DNA from: Paenochrobactrum glaciei
GTDB taxonomy: Bacteria; Pseudomonadota; Alphaproteobacteria; Rhizobiales; Rhizobiaceae
Assembly: GCF_039522165.1 (NCBI RefSeq)
Contig: NZ_BAAADE010000002.1
Coordinates: 496,001-560,000, forward strand
DNA: 64,000 nt
Reading direction: 5' to 3'
The notes beneath the pieces were generated by a model, which was not told the DNA's origin, did not search any database, and saw only the letters and a list, made by a program, of their open reading frames with translations. Made by a program: the position numbers and the translations under genes. Below are positions 8,535 through 17,534 of this stretch, piece after piece (positions within the stretch are counted from its first letter, which is position 1; each line of letters starts with the position of its first letter).

Positions 8535-8642
8535 ATTAAATTCGCGCCCGATCTGTACCCGTTTCCGGTGGCAGCGTAATTCGCGCCTAGATCAATCCTC
8601 CCAAGACTTTGACCGCGTAGTAAGAGTAGTTTGTTCTACTCT
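8507..8642 (-). ncRNA. candidate structured small RNA
   Basis: On the minus strand this ~135-nt segment starts with a hairpin (7-bp stem AGAGTAG/CTACTCT around a 6-nt loop, 8623-8642). A second hairpin follows, pairing GGTCAA with TTGATC and exposing TTGGGAGGA in its loop. Then comes a GAAA-tetraloop hairpin (CCG-GAAA-CGG) lying between two copies of GGCGCGAATT. It ends in an 8-bp hairpin followed by eight T residues. A sigma-70-like promoter lies at the correct distance upstream (8647-8676). There is no coding frame. Family membership is not recognised, and the assignment is inferred from structure only. Alternatively these elements could be the 3' UTR and terminator of the FAD monooxygenase gene that ends at 8775. 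Confidence 0.45.
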
Positions 8643-8646
8643 CTCA

Positions 8647-8676
8647 GTTGTATTTAGAAATTAACCTACATTTCAA
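8647..8676 (-). promoter_or_regulatory. candidate sigma-70 promoter for the small RNA
   Basis: Minus strand: TTGAAA (8676-8671) and TACAAC (8652-8647) are separated by 18 nt. Transcription would begin near 8642, exactly where the first hairpin begins. This is a sequence match only. Confidence 0.35.
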
Positions 8677-8774
8677 TGTTTGTCACGGAAAATCTTTAGT
8701 CGCGTCACATTTTAGACATGATTAAATTATGTTGAGCCCTATATACAGGATATTAGTGACAGCTTAAATTCTGT

Positions 8775-9983
8775 CTATTCTGATAGTTGATCGGCTTTAT
8801 AAGCATAGAGCCAGTCCAGATCGCTGAGCAGGGATTCAGGTGAGCGCAACTTGAAAACCAGATTACGCGCAATGGCGACAGCACCGCTGGCATTATAAGC
8901 AAATTTATTGAAAGCGCCCCGTTTGGCGACAGACTGAATACGTTTCAATCGTGTGGAATTATAAGTGCTTAGCGCCTGCGGCCAGAGATTTTGGTTCAAG
9001 GGCAAGTACGCAGCAAGGCTGAAGGCGTCTTCAATCGCCATAGCAGCCCCTTGCGCAGCGAAAGGCGTAACGGCATGAGATGCGTCACCCAGCAGCACAA
9101 AGCGGTTGCTGACGACGAAATGCGGTTCTGCCATCTGAAAGAGCGGCCAATATGTCCACTGTTTGTTTTGCGCGATAATATCCCGAATAGCCGGATGCCA
9201 GTTTTGATATTCGGATGTTAGTTTTTGATGGTCGCCTGATTTGTCCCAACTTTTATCGCTGACCTGACCGCGGGTAATGGCGACAAAATTATAAGCGCTG
9301 CCGGCTTTGACCGGATAGGCGATAAAATGCCGGTCAGCTCCAAGCCATGCAGAGACGGCAGTTTGCTGGTTGATGGCTTGTAGAAAGCTTTGCGGCAGAC
9401 CGGCTTTTTCAACGCTTAAGCGCCATGCTATATGGCCGCTGAATTCCGGTGCCGGTAAGGGTGAGCGTAGTTTAGACCATACGCCATCGCAACCAAGCAG
9501 CAGAGCGCCGTCATACTGCTCGTCTAAGCCATTATGAAGGACGGTGAGGCTGATGCCATTGCTATGTTCTTGAAATTGCACCGCTTCGCAGCCAAGCCGG
9601 ATACTGATATCGGGATTGTCCTGACAGGTGCTTAAAAGAGCCGATTGTAAATCGGCGCGGTGGCATACAACATAAGGCGCACCCCATCGATGCACTGCCG
9701 CATCCAACGACATAGATGTCAGCGTTTTGGCGCTTTTGCCATCTTTGAGCAGGAGCGCTTGTGGTGTCACGGCTAAAGGTGTGAGTTTTTCCATCACGCC
9801 AAGGCGCTGAAGCAGCCTTGTGGCATTTGGCGCCAGTTGCAGACCGGCACCAATTTCTGAAAATTCAGCCGCTTTATCAAAAAGACAAACAGAAAAACCC
9901 TTATTCGCAAAAGCCAGTGCTGCTGTCAGACCGGCAACGCCGCCACCAGCGATGAGAACGGTTGGTTTTGCAGTGTTTTTCAT
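8775..9983 (-). CDS. FAD-dependent monooxygenase (salicylate hydroxylase / UbiH-like)
   Basis: A 402-residue class A flavoprotein monooxygenase. The N-terminal dinucleotide-binding fold VLIAGGGVAGLTAALAF and the acidic end of the second strand are clear. So are IGAGLQLAPNATRLLQRLG, typical of the salicylate hydroxylase branch, and the FAD ribityl-binding motif LLGDASHAVTPFAAQGAAMAIEDA. Such enzymes use NAD(P)H and O2 to hydroxylate aromatic rings. The substrate cannot be assigned, and no ring-cleavage genes are nearby, so a catabolic role is not supported by context. A small zinc-finger gene lies 18 nt upstream on the same strand, suggesting one operon. Confidence 0.9.
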   Translation of the reverse strand: MKNTAKPTVLIAGGGVAGLTAALAFANKGFSVCLFDKAAEFSEIGAGLQLAPNATRLLQRLGVMEKLTPLAVTPQALLLKDGKSAKTLTSMSLDAAVHRWGAPYVVCHRADLQSALLSTCQDNPDISIRLGCEAVQFQEHSNGISLTVLHNGLDEQYDGALLLGCDGVWSKLRSPLPAPEFSGHIAWRLSVEKAGLPQSFLQAINQQTAVSAWLGADRHFIAYPVKAGSAYNFVAITRGQVSDKSWDKSGDHQKLTSEYQNWHPAIRDIIAQNKQWTYWPLFQMAEPHFVVSNRFVLLGDASHAVTPFAAQGAAMAIEDAFSLAAYLPLNQNLWPQALSTYNSTRLKRIQSVAKRGAFNKFAYNASGAVAIARNLVFKLRSPESLLSDLDWLYAYKADQLSE

Positions 9984-10001
9984 TTTTGTTGTCGTTGCTG
10001 T

Positions 10002-10256
10002 TTAAGCAACCTTTGCTGTGTCGCTCACATAGGCGCAGCCAGCCGGCACAGTGGTGGTTGCATCAAGCTTGCTGTTGTAGCGGTAATGTGTGGAGCAATA
10101 AGGGCATACGGCCTCTGCCTCTGCACCCATATCGATAAACACATGCGGATGATCAAATGGCGGATTAGCGCCAACGCACATAAATTCCTTAACACCGATT
10201 TCAATAGCACGATGGCCGTCGCTGTTTTGAAAGTGAGGGATGATATGATCGGACAT
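10002..10256 (-). CDS. zinc-finger protein of the NDUFS6 / zf-CHCC family
   Basis: An 84-residue protein with the family pattern of one Cys, one His and a CPYC pair: FMCVGANPPFDHPHVFID followed by VCPYCSTHYRY. These are the four predicted zinc ligands. The family includes the complex I accessory subunit NDUFS6/NUMM, and alphaproteobacterial members are thought to belong to or assist complex I. The start at 10256 (MSDHIIPHF) is chosen for the GGAG 6 nt upstream; an earlier in-frame ATG at 10280 lacks a ribosome-binding site. It lies immediately upstream of the monooxygenase. Confidence 0.88.
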   Translation of the reverse strand: MSDHIIPHFQNSDGHRAIEIGVKEFMCVGANPPFDHPHVFIDMGAEAEAVCPYCSTHYRYNSKLDATTTVPAGCAYVSDTAKVA

Positions 10257-10381
10257 TGATAGCTCCGTTGCTTTAACCACGGTAATTAAAAAGTCTGTTG
10301 TTTGCCTGTAACCCGCCTGTAGCTTGGCTGCAACCAGCTTGACTTGTTTTGAGAAGCGATTTTATCTCTTCTAACTATTAT

Positions 10382-10421
10382 TTGTCATTTTTGCTATAAA
10401 ACTGTCATATGAAATGTCCAT
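10382..10421. promoter_or_regulatory. candidate Pho-box-like repeats upstream of ppk
   Basis: The segment holds TTGTCAT (10382-10388), CTGTCAT (10402-10408) and ATGTCCAT (10414-10421). PhoB boxes are tandem CTGTCAT-like half-sites spaced 11 bp apart. Here the last two half-sites are 12 bp apart and the second is degenerate, so the match is imperfect. Control of polyphosphate genes by PhoB is known in several bacteria, which makes the position plausible. Confidence 0.3.
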
Positions 10422-10468
10422 AGGTTGCAAACAATACCCAAATCAGGTTGCAACGGGATGGTTAGATC

Positions 10469-12709
10469 ATGAATGATACGGCAGTGATGCAAAATTCGGA
10501 GCTGGAAATGGTGAATTCTGCTGAGGTCGTCGTTGCGGAAGAGCCGGTTTCTCTGGCGCATAGTCCGGCGAGATTCGTGAACCGGGAATTTTCCTGGTTA
10601 CAGTTTAATCATCGGGTGCTGGAAGAAGCCTCAAATAAACGCCAGCCTCTGCTGGAACGGGTGCGTTTTCTTTCTATTTCTGCCGCCAATCTGGATGAGT
10701 TTTTCATGGTGCGCATTGCAGGTCTTGCAGCGCAGGTGCGTGAAGGCGTGGTGACACGTACGCCCGATGGCCGCACGCCGGAAGAACAGCTTGATTTTAT
10801 TTTGTGCGAAGTGGGCAAATTGCAGCATGCGCAGCAGGTCTGCTTGTCAAACCTGCGTCAGGAATTGCTGGCGGAAAAAATCGAGATCGTCCGTCCTAAT
10901 GCGATGACCAAAAAAGAACAGAAATGGCTTGAAACCCATTTTCAGGAAACCATTTTTCCGGTTCTCACCCCACTGTCGATTGATCCGGCGCATCCGTTTC
11001 CGTTCATTCCGAATTTGGGCTTTTCTATTGCGTTGCAACTGAGCCGCCAAAAAGATAAGCGCAATATGACCGCTTTGTTGCGTTTGCCGATTGCATTGAA
11101 GCGCTTCATCCAGTTACCGAATGAAAAAAGCCATCGTTTCGTGACTTTGGAAGATACGGTGAGCTTGTTTATTGGCAAACTGTTTCCGGGTTATGAAGTG
11201 GCTGAAGCGGGAACATTCCGCATCATTCGCGACAGCGATATTGAATTGCAGGAAGAAGCGGAAGATCTGGTGCGCTTGTTTGAAAGCGCTTTGAAACGCC
11301 GCCGCCATGGCGAAGTGATCCGCATCGAGTTTGATTCCGATATTTCCGAAAATTTGCGCGATCTGGTGGCGACCGAACTGGGTGTCTCGCAAAAGCGTGT
11401 CAGCGTTCTGGAAGGGTTGTTGGCACTCAATACTATTTCGGAGCTCATCAATGTTCCGCGTAATGATTTGAAATTCGTTACTTATAATCCGCGTTTCCCT
11501 GAGCGTATTCGTGAGCATGGCGGCAATTGCATGGCCGCTATTCGTGAAAAAGATATTATTGTTCATCATCCTTATGAGTCTTTTGATGTGGTGGTGCAGT
11601 TTCTGCGCCAAGCGGCACAAGACCCGGATGTGCTAGCGATCAAACAAACGCTTTACCGTACCTCCAATGACAGCCCGATTGTGCGTGCTTTGATTGATGC
11701 GGCGGAGGCCGGAAAATCAGTAACGGCTTTGGTTGAACTGAAAGCCCGCTTTGACGAAGAAGCCAATATTCGCTGGGCGCGTGATATGGAACGTGCTGGT
11801 GTGCAGGTGGTTTTCGGCTTTATTGACTGGAAAACGCACTCAAAAATGTCGCTGGTGGTGCGCCGTGAAAACCAGAAATTGCGCACCTATGTGCATCTGG
11901 GCACCGGCAATTATCATCCGGTAACCGCTAAAGTTTATACGGATTTGTCGTTTTTCACCTCTGATCCGGTGATCGCCGGTGATGTTGCCAATATTTTCAA
12001 CTTCATCACCGGTTATACGCAGCCATCCGACGAGATGCAGATTGCGATTTCACCGCTGACCTTGCGTGGCCGTATTCTCAAGCATATTGAAGATGAGATT
12101 ACTCACGCCAAAGCAGGGCGCAAAGGCTCGATCTGGATGAAGATGAACTCGCTGGTTGATCCGCAAATCATCGATGCGCTTTATCGTGCCAGCACGGCGG
12201 GCGTTGAGATTGAGCTGGTGGTGCGCGGCATTTGCTGTCTGCGTCCGGGTGTGCCGGGTCTATCTGAAAATATCCGCGCCAAGTCGATTGTCGGTCGCTT
12301 TTTGGAGCATAGCCGGATATTCTGTTTCGGTAATGGTCATGAGCTGCCGTCCGAACACGCGATCGTTTATATTGGCTCGGCTGATATGATGCCGCGCAAT
12401 CTGGATCGTCGTGTCGAGACCTTGGTGCCGATTACCAATCCGACCGTTCATCAGCAGATTTTATCGCAGATCATGCTGGCAAATGTTGTCGATAATCAGC
12501 AAAGCTATGAGTTGCTGGCTGATGGCACATCACGCCGGATAGAAACAGCAGAGGGTGAAGAAGCCTTCAATGCACAGGAATATTTTATGACGAATCCGAG
12601 CCTTTCCGGCCGTGGCAAGTCGCTTAAATCTTCTGCACCGCGCTTGATTGCGCTGCGAAAACGGGCACAAGCCGCACAAGCTGCCCAAACCGAAAGAACC
12701 TCAAGCTAA
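10469..12709 (+). CDS. ppk: polyphosphate kinase 1
   Basis: PPK1 reversibly polymerises the terminal phosphate of ATP into inorganic polyphosphate. The 746-residue protein has the N-terminal domain RFVNREFSWLQFNHRVLEEA...ANLDEFFMVR, the middle domain, and two phospholipase-D-like C-terminal halves. The catalytic histidine region is KTHSKMSLVVRRE, and the downstream HLGTGNYHPVTAKVYTD is conserved. About 30 extra acidic N-terminal residues precede the conserved fold. The stop codon overlaps the start of ppx (TAATG), so synthesis and degradation enzymes are translationally coupled. A Pho-box-like repeat lies upstream. Confidence 0.97.
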   Translation: MNDTAVMQNSELEMVNSAEVVVAEEPVSLAHSPARFVNREFSWLQFNHRVLEEASNKRQPLLERVRFLSISAANLDEFFMVRIAGLAAQVREGVVTRTPDGRTPEEQLDFILCEVGKLQHAQQVCLSNLRQELLAEKIEIVRPNAMTKKEQKWLETHFQETIFPVLTPLSIDPAHPFPFIPNLGFSIALQLSRQKDKRNMTALLRLPIALKRFIQLPNEKSHRFVTLEDTVSLFIGKLFPGYEVAEAGTFRIIRDSDIELQEEAEDLVRLFESALKRRRHGEVIRIEFDSDISENLRDLVATELGVSQKRVSVLEGLLALNTISELINVPRNDLKFVTYNPRFPERIREHGGNCMAAIREKDIIVHHPYESFDVVVQFLRQAAQDPDVLAIKQTLYRTSNDSPIVRALIDAAEAGKSVTALVELKARFDEEANIRWARDMERAGVQVVFGFIDWKTHSKMSLVVRRENQKLRTYVHLGTGNYHPVTAKVYTDLSFFTSDPVIAGDVANIFNFITGYTQPSDEMQIAISPLTLRGRILKHIEDEITHAKAGRKGSIWMKMNSLVDPQIIDALYRASTAGVEIELVVRGICCLRPGVPGLSENIRAKSIVGRFLEHSRIFCFGNGHELPSEHAIVYIGSADMMPRNLDRRVETLVPITNPTVHQQILSQIMLANVVDNQQSYELLADGTSRRIETAEGEEAFNAQEYFMTNPSLSGRGKSLKSSAPRLIALRKRAQAAQAAQTERTSS

Positions 12710-14244
12710 TGTCCAACCCTCCGTCTGCTCAAGGTCGCCTCAAAGGCTTACGTCCGGTTGCCGTTATTGATATTGGCTCCAACTCTGTCCGTGTTGTGGT
12801 TTATGAAGGGGTAGTGCGGTCGCCGACCGTATTGTTCAACGAAAAAATCCTCTGCGGACTGGGTAAAGGCTTGGCCAAAACAGGGCGGCTGAACGACAAG
12901 TCGGTTGAAGATGCCTTGCGGGCGCTGAAACGGTTTCGCGCTTTGGCCGAACAGGCCGGCGCGATTTCGCTGCATGTGATTGCGACAGCGGCGGCGCGTG
13001 AAGCGGAAAACGGGCCGGATTTTATTGCGCAGGCAGAGGCTATTTTAGGCCGTCATATTGAAGTGCTGAGCGGCAAGGAAGAGGCGACCTATTCGGCAGA
13101 TGGGGTGATTTCGGGTTTTTATAATCCGCATGGCATCACCGGTGACTTAGGCGGTGGTTCGCTGGAACTGGTGCAGGTAAGCGGCCATGATATTGGTGAA
13201 GGCATTACGCTGCCGCTGGGTGGTTTGCGTTTGCAGGATATGTCAAATGACAATCTGGAAGAGGCGGCCAAAATTGCCCGCTCGCATTTAAGCAAAGCGG
13301 ATTTGCTCAAAAAGGCGCAAGGCCAGATTTTCTATGCGGTTGGGGGAACATGGCGTAACCTTGCCAAGCTTTATATGACATCGAAAAAATATCCGCTCAA
13401 TGTCATGCATGGCTATGAAATTCCGCTGAAAGAAGCGCAGACCTTTTTAACGCGGGTGGCCAAAGGCGATGTTGATAAAATGCGCGGCATTGAAGCGGTT
13501 TCAAAAAACCGTCGTCAATTGCTGGCCTTTGGTGCGACAGTGCTTTTGGAAGTCTTGCGCCGCATGAAGCCGTCAAAGATTGTTTTTTCGGCGCTTGGTG
13601 TGCGTGAAGGCTATCTTTATTCGCTTTTGCCGAAGAATGAGCAAAGGCTTGATCCGCTATTGGCTTCAGCCGAAGAACTCGCCATTTTGCGTTCGCGTTC
13701 GCCGCGCCATGCGCGTGAGCTTGCAGCATGGACAACCATGTCGCTTAAAGCGCTTGGATATGATGAAACCGAAGACGAGGGGCGCTATCGGCAAGCCGCC
13801 TGTTTGCTGGCAGATATCAGCTGGCGCGCACATCCTGATTATCGCGGTTCGCAGGCTTTAAACATTATCGCGCATAGTTCCTTTGGCGGCATTGATCATG
13901 CGGGGCGCTCATTTATGGCGCTTGCCAATTATTATCGCCATGAAGGCTTGGTCGATGATGATGTGGCACCGGAAATTCTCACCCTTGCTACGCCGCGCTT
14001 ACGTGAACGTGCGCGTTTGCTGGGTGCGTTGCTGCGTGTGGTTTATTTGTTGTCAGCTTCGATGCCGGGCGTTATTCCGCGGCTCTATTGGGTTGGCAGT
14101 GGCGATGAATATGCACTGATGGTGCCGGCTGATCTGGCTGATCTTGTTTCCGACCGCCCGATTGGCCGTTTGCAGCAATTGGCTAAAGTGACAGGCAAGA
14201 AACTGTCATATGAAATAGAAGTCGAACTCGACAAAGCCGATTAG
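12709..14244 (+). CDS. ppx: exopolyphosphatase (Ppx/GppA family)
   Basis: This enzyme removes terminal phosphates from polyphosphate, or hydrolyses pppGpp in the GppA branch. It belongs to the actin/Hsp70-like ATPase fold: phosphate-1 motif VIDIGSNSVRVVVYE, the catalytic-glutamate region around SGKEEATYSADG, and phosphate-2 motif GDLGGGSLELVQV. The 511-residue length fits Ppx with a C-terminal HD-like extension. Coupling to ppk (1-nt overlap) favours exopolyphosphatase over GppA. The gene ends before a perfect stem-loop and a bidirectional terminator shared with rnd. Confidence 0.95.
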   Translation: MSNPPSAQGRLKGLRPVAVIDIGSNSVRVVVYEGVVRSPTVLFNEKILCGLGKGLAKTGRLNDKSVEDALRALKRFRALAEQAGAISLHVIATAAAREAENGPDFIAQAEAILGRHIEVLSGKEEATYSADGVISGFYNPHGITGDLGGGSLELVQVSGHDIGEGITLPLGGLRLQDMSNDNLEEAAKIARSHLSKADLLKKAQGQIFYAVGGTWRNLAKLYMTSKKYPLNVMHGYEIPLKEAQTFLTRVAKGDVDKMRGIEAVSKNRRQLLAFGATVLLEVLRRMKPSKIVFSALGVREGYLYSLLPKNEQRLDPLLASAEELAILRSRSPRHARELAAWTTMSLKALGYDETEDEGRYRQAACLLADISWRAHPDYRGSQALNIIAHSSFGGIDHAGRSFMALANYYRHEGLVDDDVAPEILTLATPRLRERARLLGALLRVVYLLSASMPGVIPRLYWVGSGDEYALMVPADLADLVSDRPIGRLQQLAKVTGKKLSYEIEVELDKAD

Positions 14245-14275
14245 AGTATAATTTTGAAATATGAGAGCGACCTTT

Positions 14276-14295
14276 GTGTGCCAAGTCTGGCACAC
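14276..14295. repeat. perfect 8-bp stem-loop after ppx
   Basis: GTGTGCCA, a 4-nt loop, then TGGCACAC. There is no T run directly after it; it stands 13 nt before the ppx/rnd terminator and may protect the ppx mRNA 3' end or be a protein-binding palindrome. Confidence 0.5.
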
Positions 14296-14307
14296 GGTGT
14301 TTTAATG

Positions 14308-14337
14308 AAAAAGCCGCATCAAGATGCGGCTTTTTTC
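14308..14337. terminator. bidirectional terminator between ppx and rnd
   Basis: Stem AAGCCGCAT/ATGCGGCTT (14311-14332) with loop CAAG, flanked by A residues on the left and six T on the right. It serves the convergent ppx and rnd transcripts. Confidence 0.88.
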
Positions 14338-14361
14338 ATAATCCGATTGCTTGATTAAAAA

Positions 14362-15513
14362 TCAAGATTCAACGGTGGTGATGCTACGGTTTTCAAACTT
14401 GATGCTGAGTTTACCATTAATCAGATCAAGGGCTTTCTGGCCGAAAACCTCACGACGCCAGCCGCTTAAAGCTGCCACTTTGGCTTTTTCGCCTTCGCTG
14501 GCAATTTTGTCGATATCATCCGAATTGGCAACGATTTTAGCCGCAACGCCATGTTTTTCGGTGGTGAGTTTTAACAGCACTTTAAGAAGATCGGCCGCCG
14601 CAGCAGAACCTTCCTGCGAATGGGTTTGCTTTGGCAATTTCGGCAGCTCTTCTTTAGGAATTGCCAGCGCTGTTTGAATAGCAACCAGCAGACTTGCGCC
14701 TTGTGCTGAGCGTTCCCAACCCTTTGGAATGGTACGCAAACGGCCCAAGGCTTCCAGATCACGCGGCTGTTGCTGGGCAATTTCGCCGATAGCGTCATCC
14801 TTGATGACACGGCCACGCGGCACATTACGTTCACGCGCTTCACGTTCACGCCATGCAGCAACCGATTTCAAAATGGCCAGTTCCATTGGCTTGCGCACGC
14901 GATATTTAACGCGCTTCCACGCATCATCAGGATGGAGATCATAGGTTTCAACGGCAGTTAGAATTGCCATTTCTTCCTTGACCCAATCACTGCGACCGTC
15001 TTTTTCAAGCTGTTCTTTCAGATGCAGATAAACATCGCGCAAATGCGTGACATCAGCCAGCGCATAATCAAGCTGCTTGTCGGTCAGCGGGCGACGGCGC
15101 CAGTCGGTAAAGCGTGAGGTTTTGTCAATATGAGCACCGGTGACTTTGGAAACCAGTGCGTCATAAGAAATGGCATCACCAAAGCCGCAAACCATCGCGG
15201 CAACTTGTGAATCAAACACCGGCTCAGGGATGAGATTACCCAAATGATAGATGATTTCGATGTCCTGGCGCGCGGCATGAAAGACTTTGACAATGTCTTT
15301 ATTGCCCATCAGCTTGAAAAATGAACTCAAATCCAGACCGGGCGCCAGAGCATCCACCAAAGCGGTTGCATCCGGCGAGGCCATCTGGATCAGGCACAGT
15401 TCTGGCCAGAAGGTTGTTTCACGGATAAATTCCGTATCAACTGTGACGAAATTAGATTTCGACAGTGCTTCAATTGCCTCTTCGAGGTCTTGCGTGGTGG
15501 TGATCAGTGTCAT
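14362..15513 (-). CDS. rnd: ribonuclease D
   Basis: A 3'-5' exoribonuclease that trims tRNA and other structured RNA 3' ends. The DEDD nuclease domain occupies about residues 1-200: Exo I VTVDTEFIRE (D26, E28), Exo II VFHAARQDIE, and Exo III LDYALADVTHL. An HRDC domain follows (from about residue 210, AVAAWREREARERNVPRG) and the length of 383 residues is normal. It converges on ppx through a shared terminator and diverges from aspS. The ppk-ppx-rnd-aspS order is as expected in related genomes. Confidence 0.96.
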   Translation of the reverse strand: MTLITTTQDLEEAIEALSKSNFVTVDTEFIRETTFWPELCLIQMASPDATALVDALAPGLDLSSFFKLMGNKDIVKVFHAARQDIEIIYHLGNLIPEPVFDSQVAAMVCGFGDAISYDALVSKVTGAHIDKTSRFTDWRRRPLTDKQLDYALADVTHLRDVYLHLKEQLEKDGRSDWVKEEMAILTAVETYDLHPDDAWKRVKYRVRKPMELAILKSVAAWREREARERNVPRGRVIKDDAIGEIAQQQPRDLEALGRLRTIPKGWERSAQGASLLVAIQTALAIPKEELPKLPKQTHSQEGSAAAADLLKVLLKLTTEKHGVAAKIVANSDDIDKIASEGEKAKVAALSGWRREVFGQKALDLINGKLSIKFENRSITTVES

Positions 15514-15721
15514 GACATTTTCTATAAAGAAAGCGGCGTGCTTTGTCGCGCCTGTTTGTATAAAAATGGTGTATTATGCACTTTATAAGGTAAAACTGCT
15601 CAACTTCACAAGGTAAGATAAGCACTGCGCACTTGACAAAAGTGAGCCAAAATGCGCTTGTCCGATAGAATTTGCAGCCTCTTGCCTGCACAGAGTTTTT
15701 TATATTTAAAAGGCAGACATC

Positions 15722-17509
15722 ATGCACCCTTATCGCAGCCATACCTGCGCAGCCCTTCGTAAAGAGGATGTTGGTTCCAACGTCCGTTTGTCCGGCTGGG
15801 TTCATCGCGTCCGAGACCATGGCGGGATTCTTTTTATCGATCTTCGTGATCATTATGGTCTGACCCAGATTGTAGCCGATCCTGAATCACCTGCATTTAA
15901 AGTCGCGGAAACCGTACGCGGCGAGTGGGTTATCCGTGTGGATGGTGAAGTTGTTGCTCGTGCAGACGATGCAGTAAATGAAAATCTGCCAACCGGTGCT
16001 ATTGAAATTGTTGCCACCAATATCGAAGTTCTGGCCGCTGCCAAAGAGCTGCCATTGCCGGTATTCGGTGAACCTGACTATCCGGAAGATATTCGTCTGA
16101 AATACCGCTTCCTCGATTTGCGCCGCGAAACGCTGCACAAAAACATGATGAAGCGCAGCAAGATCATTGCTTCGATGCGCCGTCATATGAACGAGCTCGG
16201 CTTCAACGAATTTTCGACACCGATTCTGACCGCTTCTTCACCGGAAGGCGCACGCGACTTCCTCGTGCCGAGCCGTCTGCATGAAGGTGAGTTTTACGCT
16301 CTGCCACAGGCACCGCAGCAGTATAAGCAGCTGTTGATGGTTGCAGGTTTTGACCGTTACTTCCAGGTCGCACCGTGCTTCCGCGATGAAGACCCGCGTG
16401 CTGACCGTTTCTACGGTGAATTCTACCAGCTCGATCTGGAAATGAGCTTTGTAACTCAGGAAGAAATCTGGGATACAATGGAACCTGTGATGCGCGGCAT
16501 TTTCGAAGAATTTGCTGAAGGCAAGCCGGTTACACAGAAATTCCGTCGTATTGCTTATGATGATGCTATCCGCACCTATGGTTCGGATAAGCCTGATTTG
16601 CGTAACCCGATCGAAATTCAGCAGGTAACTGAACATTTTGCCGGTTCCGGCTTTAAAGTTTTCGCCAATATGATTGCCAACGACCCTAAAGTGGAAGTTT
16701 GGGCAATTCCTGCGAAAACCGGTGGTTCACGTGCATTCTGTGATCGTATGAACTCATGGGCGCAGGGCGAAGGCCAGCCGGGTCTTGGCTACATCTTCTG
16801 GCGTAAAGAAGGCGACAAGCTGGAAGGCGCTGGTCCGATTGCTAAAAACATCGGCGAAGAACGTACCGAAGCAATCCGCGTTCAGATGGGCCTTGGTGAT
16901 GGTGATGCCTGCTTCTTCGTGGCTGGCGACCCTGCTAAGTTCTATTCCTTCGCAGGTGCTGCCCGCACACGCGCTGGTGAAGAACTGAACCTCGTTGACC
17001 GTGATCGTTTTGAACTGGCCTGGATCATCGATTTCCCGTTCTACGAATGGGACGAAGACAATAAGAAGCTCGACTTCGCGCACAACCCGTTCTCCATGCC
17101 GCAGGGCGGTTTGGATGCATTGGAAAACCAAGATCCGCTCAGCATTAAAGCTTACCAGTATGATCTGGTCTGTAACGGTTATGAGCTGGCTTCGGGTTCG
17201 ATCCGTAACCAGTTGCCGGAAGTTATGGTCAAAGCCTTTGAAAAAGTGGGCTTGAGCCAGCAGGATGTTGAAGAGCGCTTTGGTGGCCTCTACCGCGCGT
17301 TCCAGTATGGCGCACCTCCGCATGGTGGTATGGCTGCTGGTATCGACCGCGTTGTAATGCTGCTTTGCGGCGTGCAGAACCTGCGTGAAATTGCGCTGTT
17401 CCCGATGAACCAGCAGGCTGTTGATTTGCTGATGGGTGCACCTGCACCAGCAACACCGGCACAGCTGCGCGATCTGCATATCCGCCTCAATCCTGCTCAG
17501 AAGAACTGA
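15722..17509 (+). CDS. aspS: aspartyl-tRNA synthetase
   Basis: A class II synthetase that charges tRNA-Asp (and possibly tRNA-Asn). The 595-residue length is that of bacterial-type AspRS. It has an N-terminal OB-fold anticodon-binding domain (VRLSGWVHRVRDHGGILFIDLRD) and motif 2 (FRDEDPRADRFYGEFYQLD). The bacterial GAD insertion follows, and motif 3 is near the C-terminus (GMAAGIDRVVMLL). Whether it is non-discriminating cannot be judged without knowing if asnS or gatCAB exists elsewhere. It is a single gene with its own terminator. Confidence 0.97.
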   Translation: MHPYRSHTCAALRKEDVGSNVRLSGWVHRVRDHGGILFIDLRDHYGLTQIVADPESPAFKVAETVRGEWVIRVDGEVVARADDAVNENLPTGAIEIVATNIEVLAAAKELPLPVFGEPDYPEDIRLKYRFLDLRRETLHKNMMKRSKIIASMRRHMNELGFNEFSTPILTASSPEGARDFLVPSRLHEGEFYALPQAPQQYKQLLMVAGFDRYFQVAPCFRDEDPRADRFYGEFYQLDLEMSFVTQEEIWDTMEPVMRGIFEEFAEGKPVTQKFRRIAYDDAIRTYGSDKPDLRNPIEIQQVTEHFAGSGFKVFANMIANDPKVEVWAIPAKTGGSRAFCDRMNSWAQGEGQPGLGYIFWRKEGDKLEGAGPIAKNIGEERTEAIRVQMGLGDGDACFFVAGDPAKFYSFAGAARTRAGEELNLVDRDRFELAWIIDFPFYEWDEDNKKLDFAHNPFSMPQGGLDALENQDPLSIKAYQYDLVCNGYELASGSIRNQLPEVMVKAFEKVGLSQQDVEERFGGLYRAFQYGAPPHGGMAAGIDRVVMLLCGVQNLREIALFPMNQQAVDLLMGAPAPATPAQLRDLHIRLNPAQKN

Positions 17510-17534
17510 TTGTAAACAATTGTTTTTACAAAAT

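Noticed and set aside
8230..8664. 144-codon open frame after ntrC
   Set aside because: No ribosome-binding site, unusual composition, no family resemblance, and it runs antisense through the candidate RNA and its terminator hairpin.
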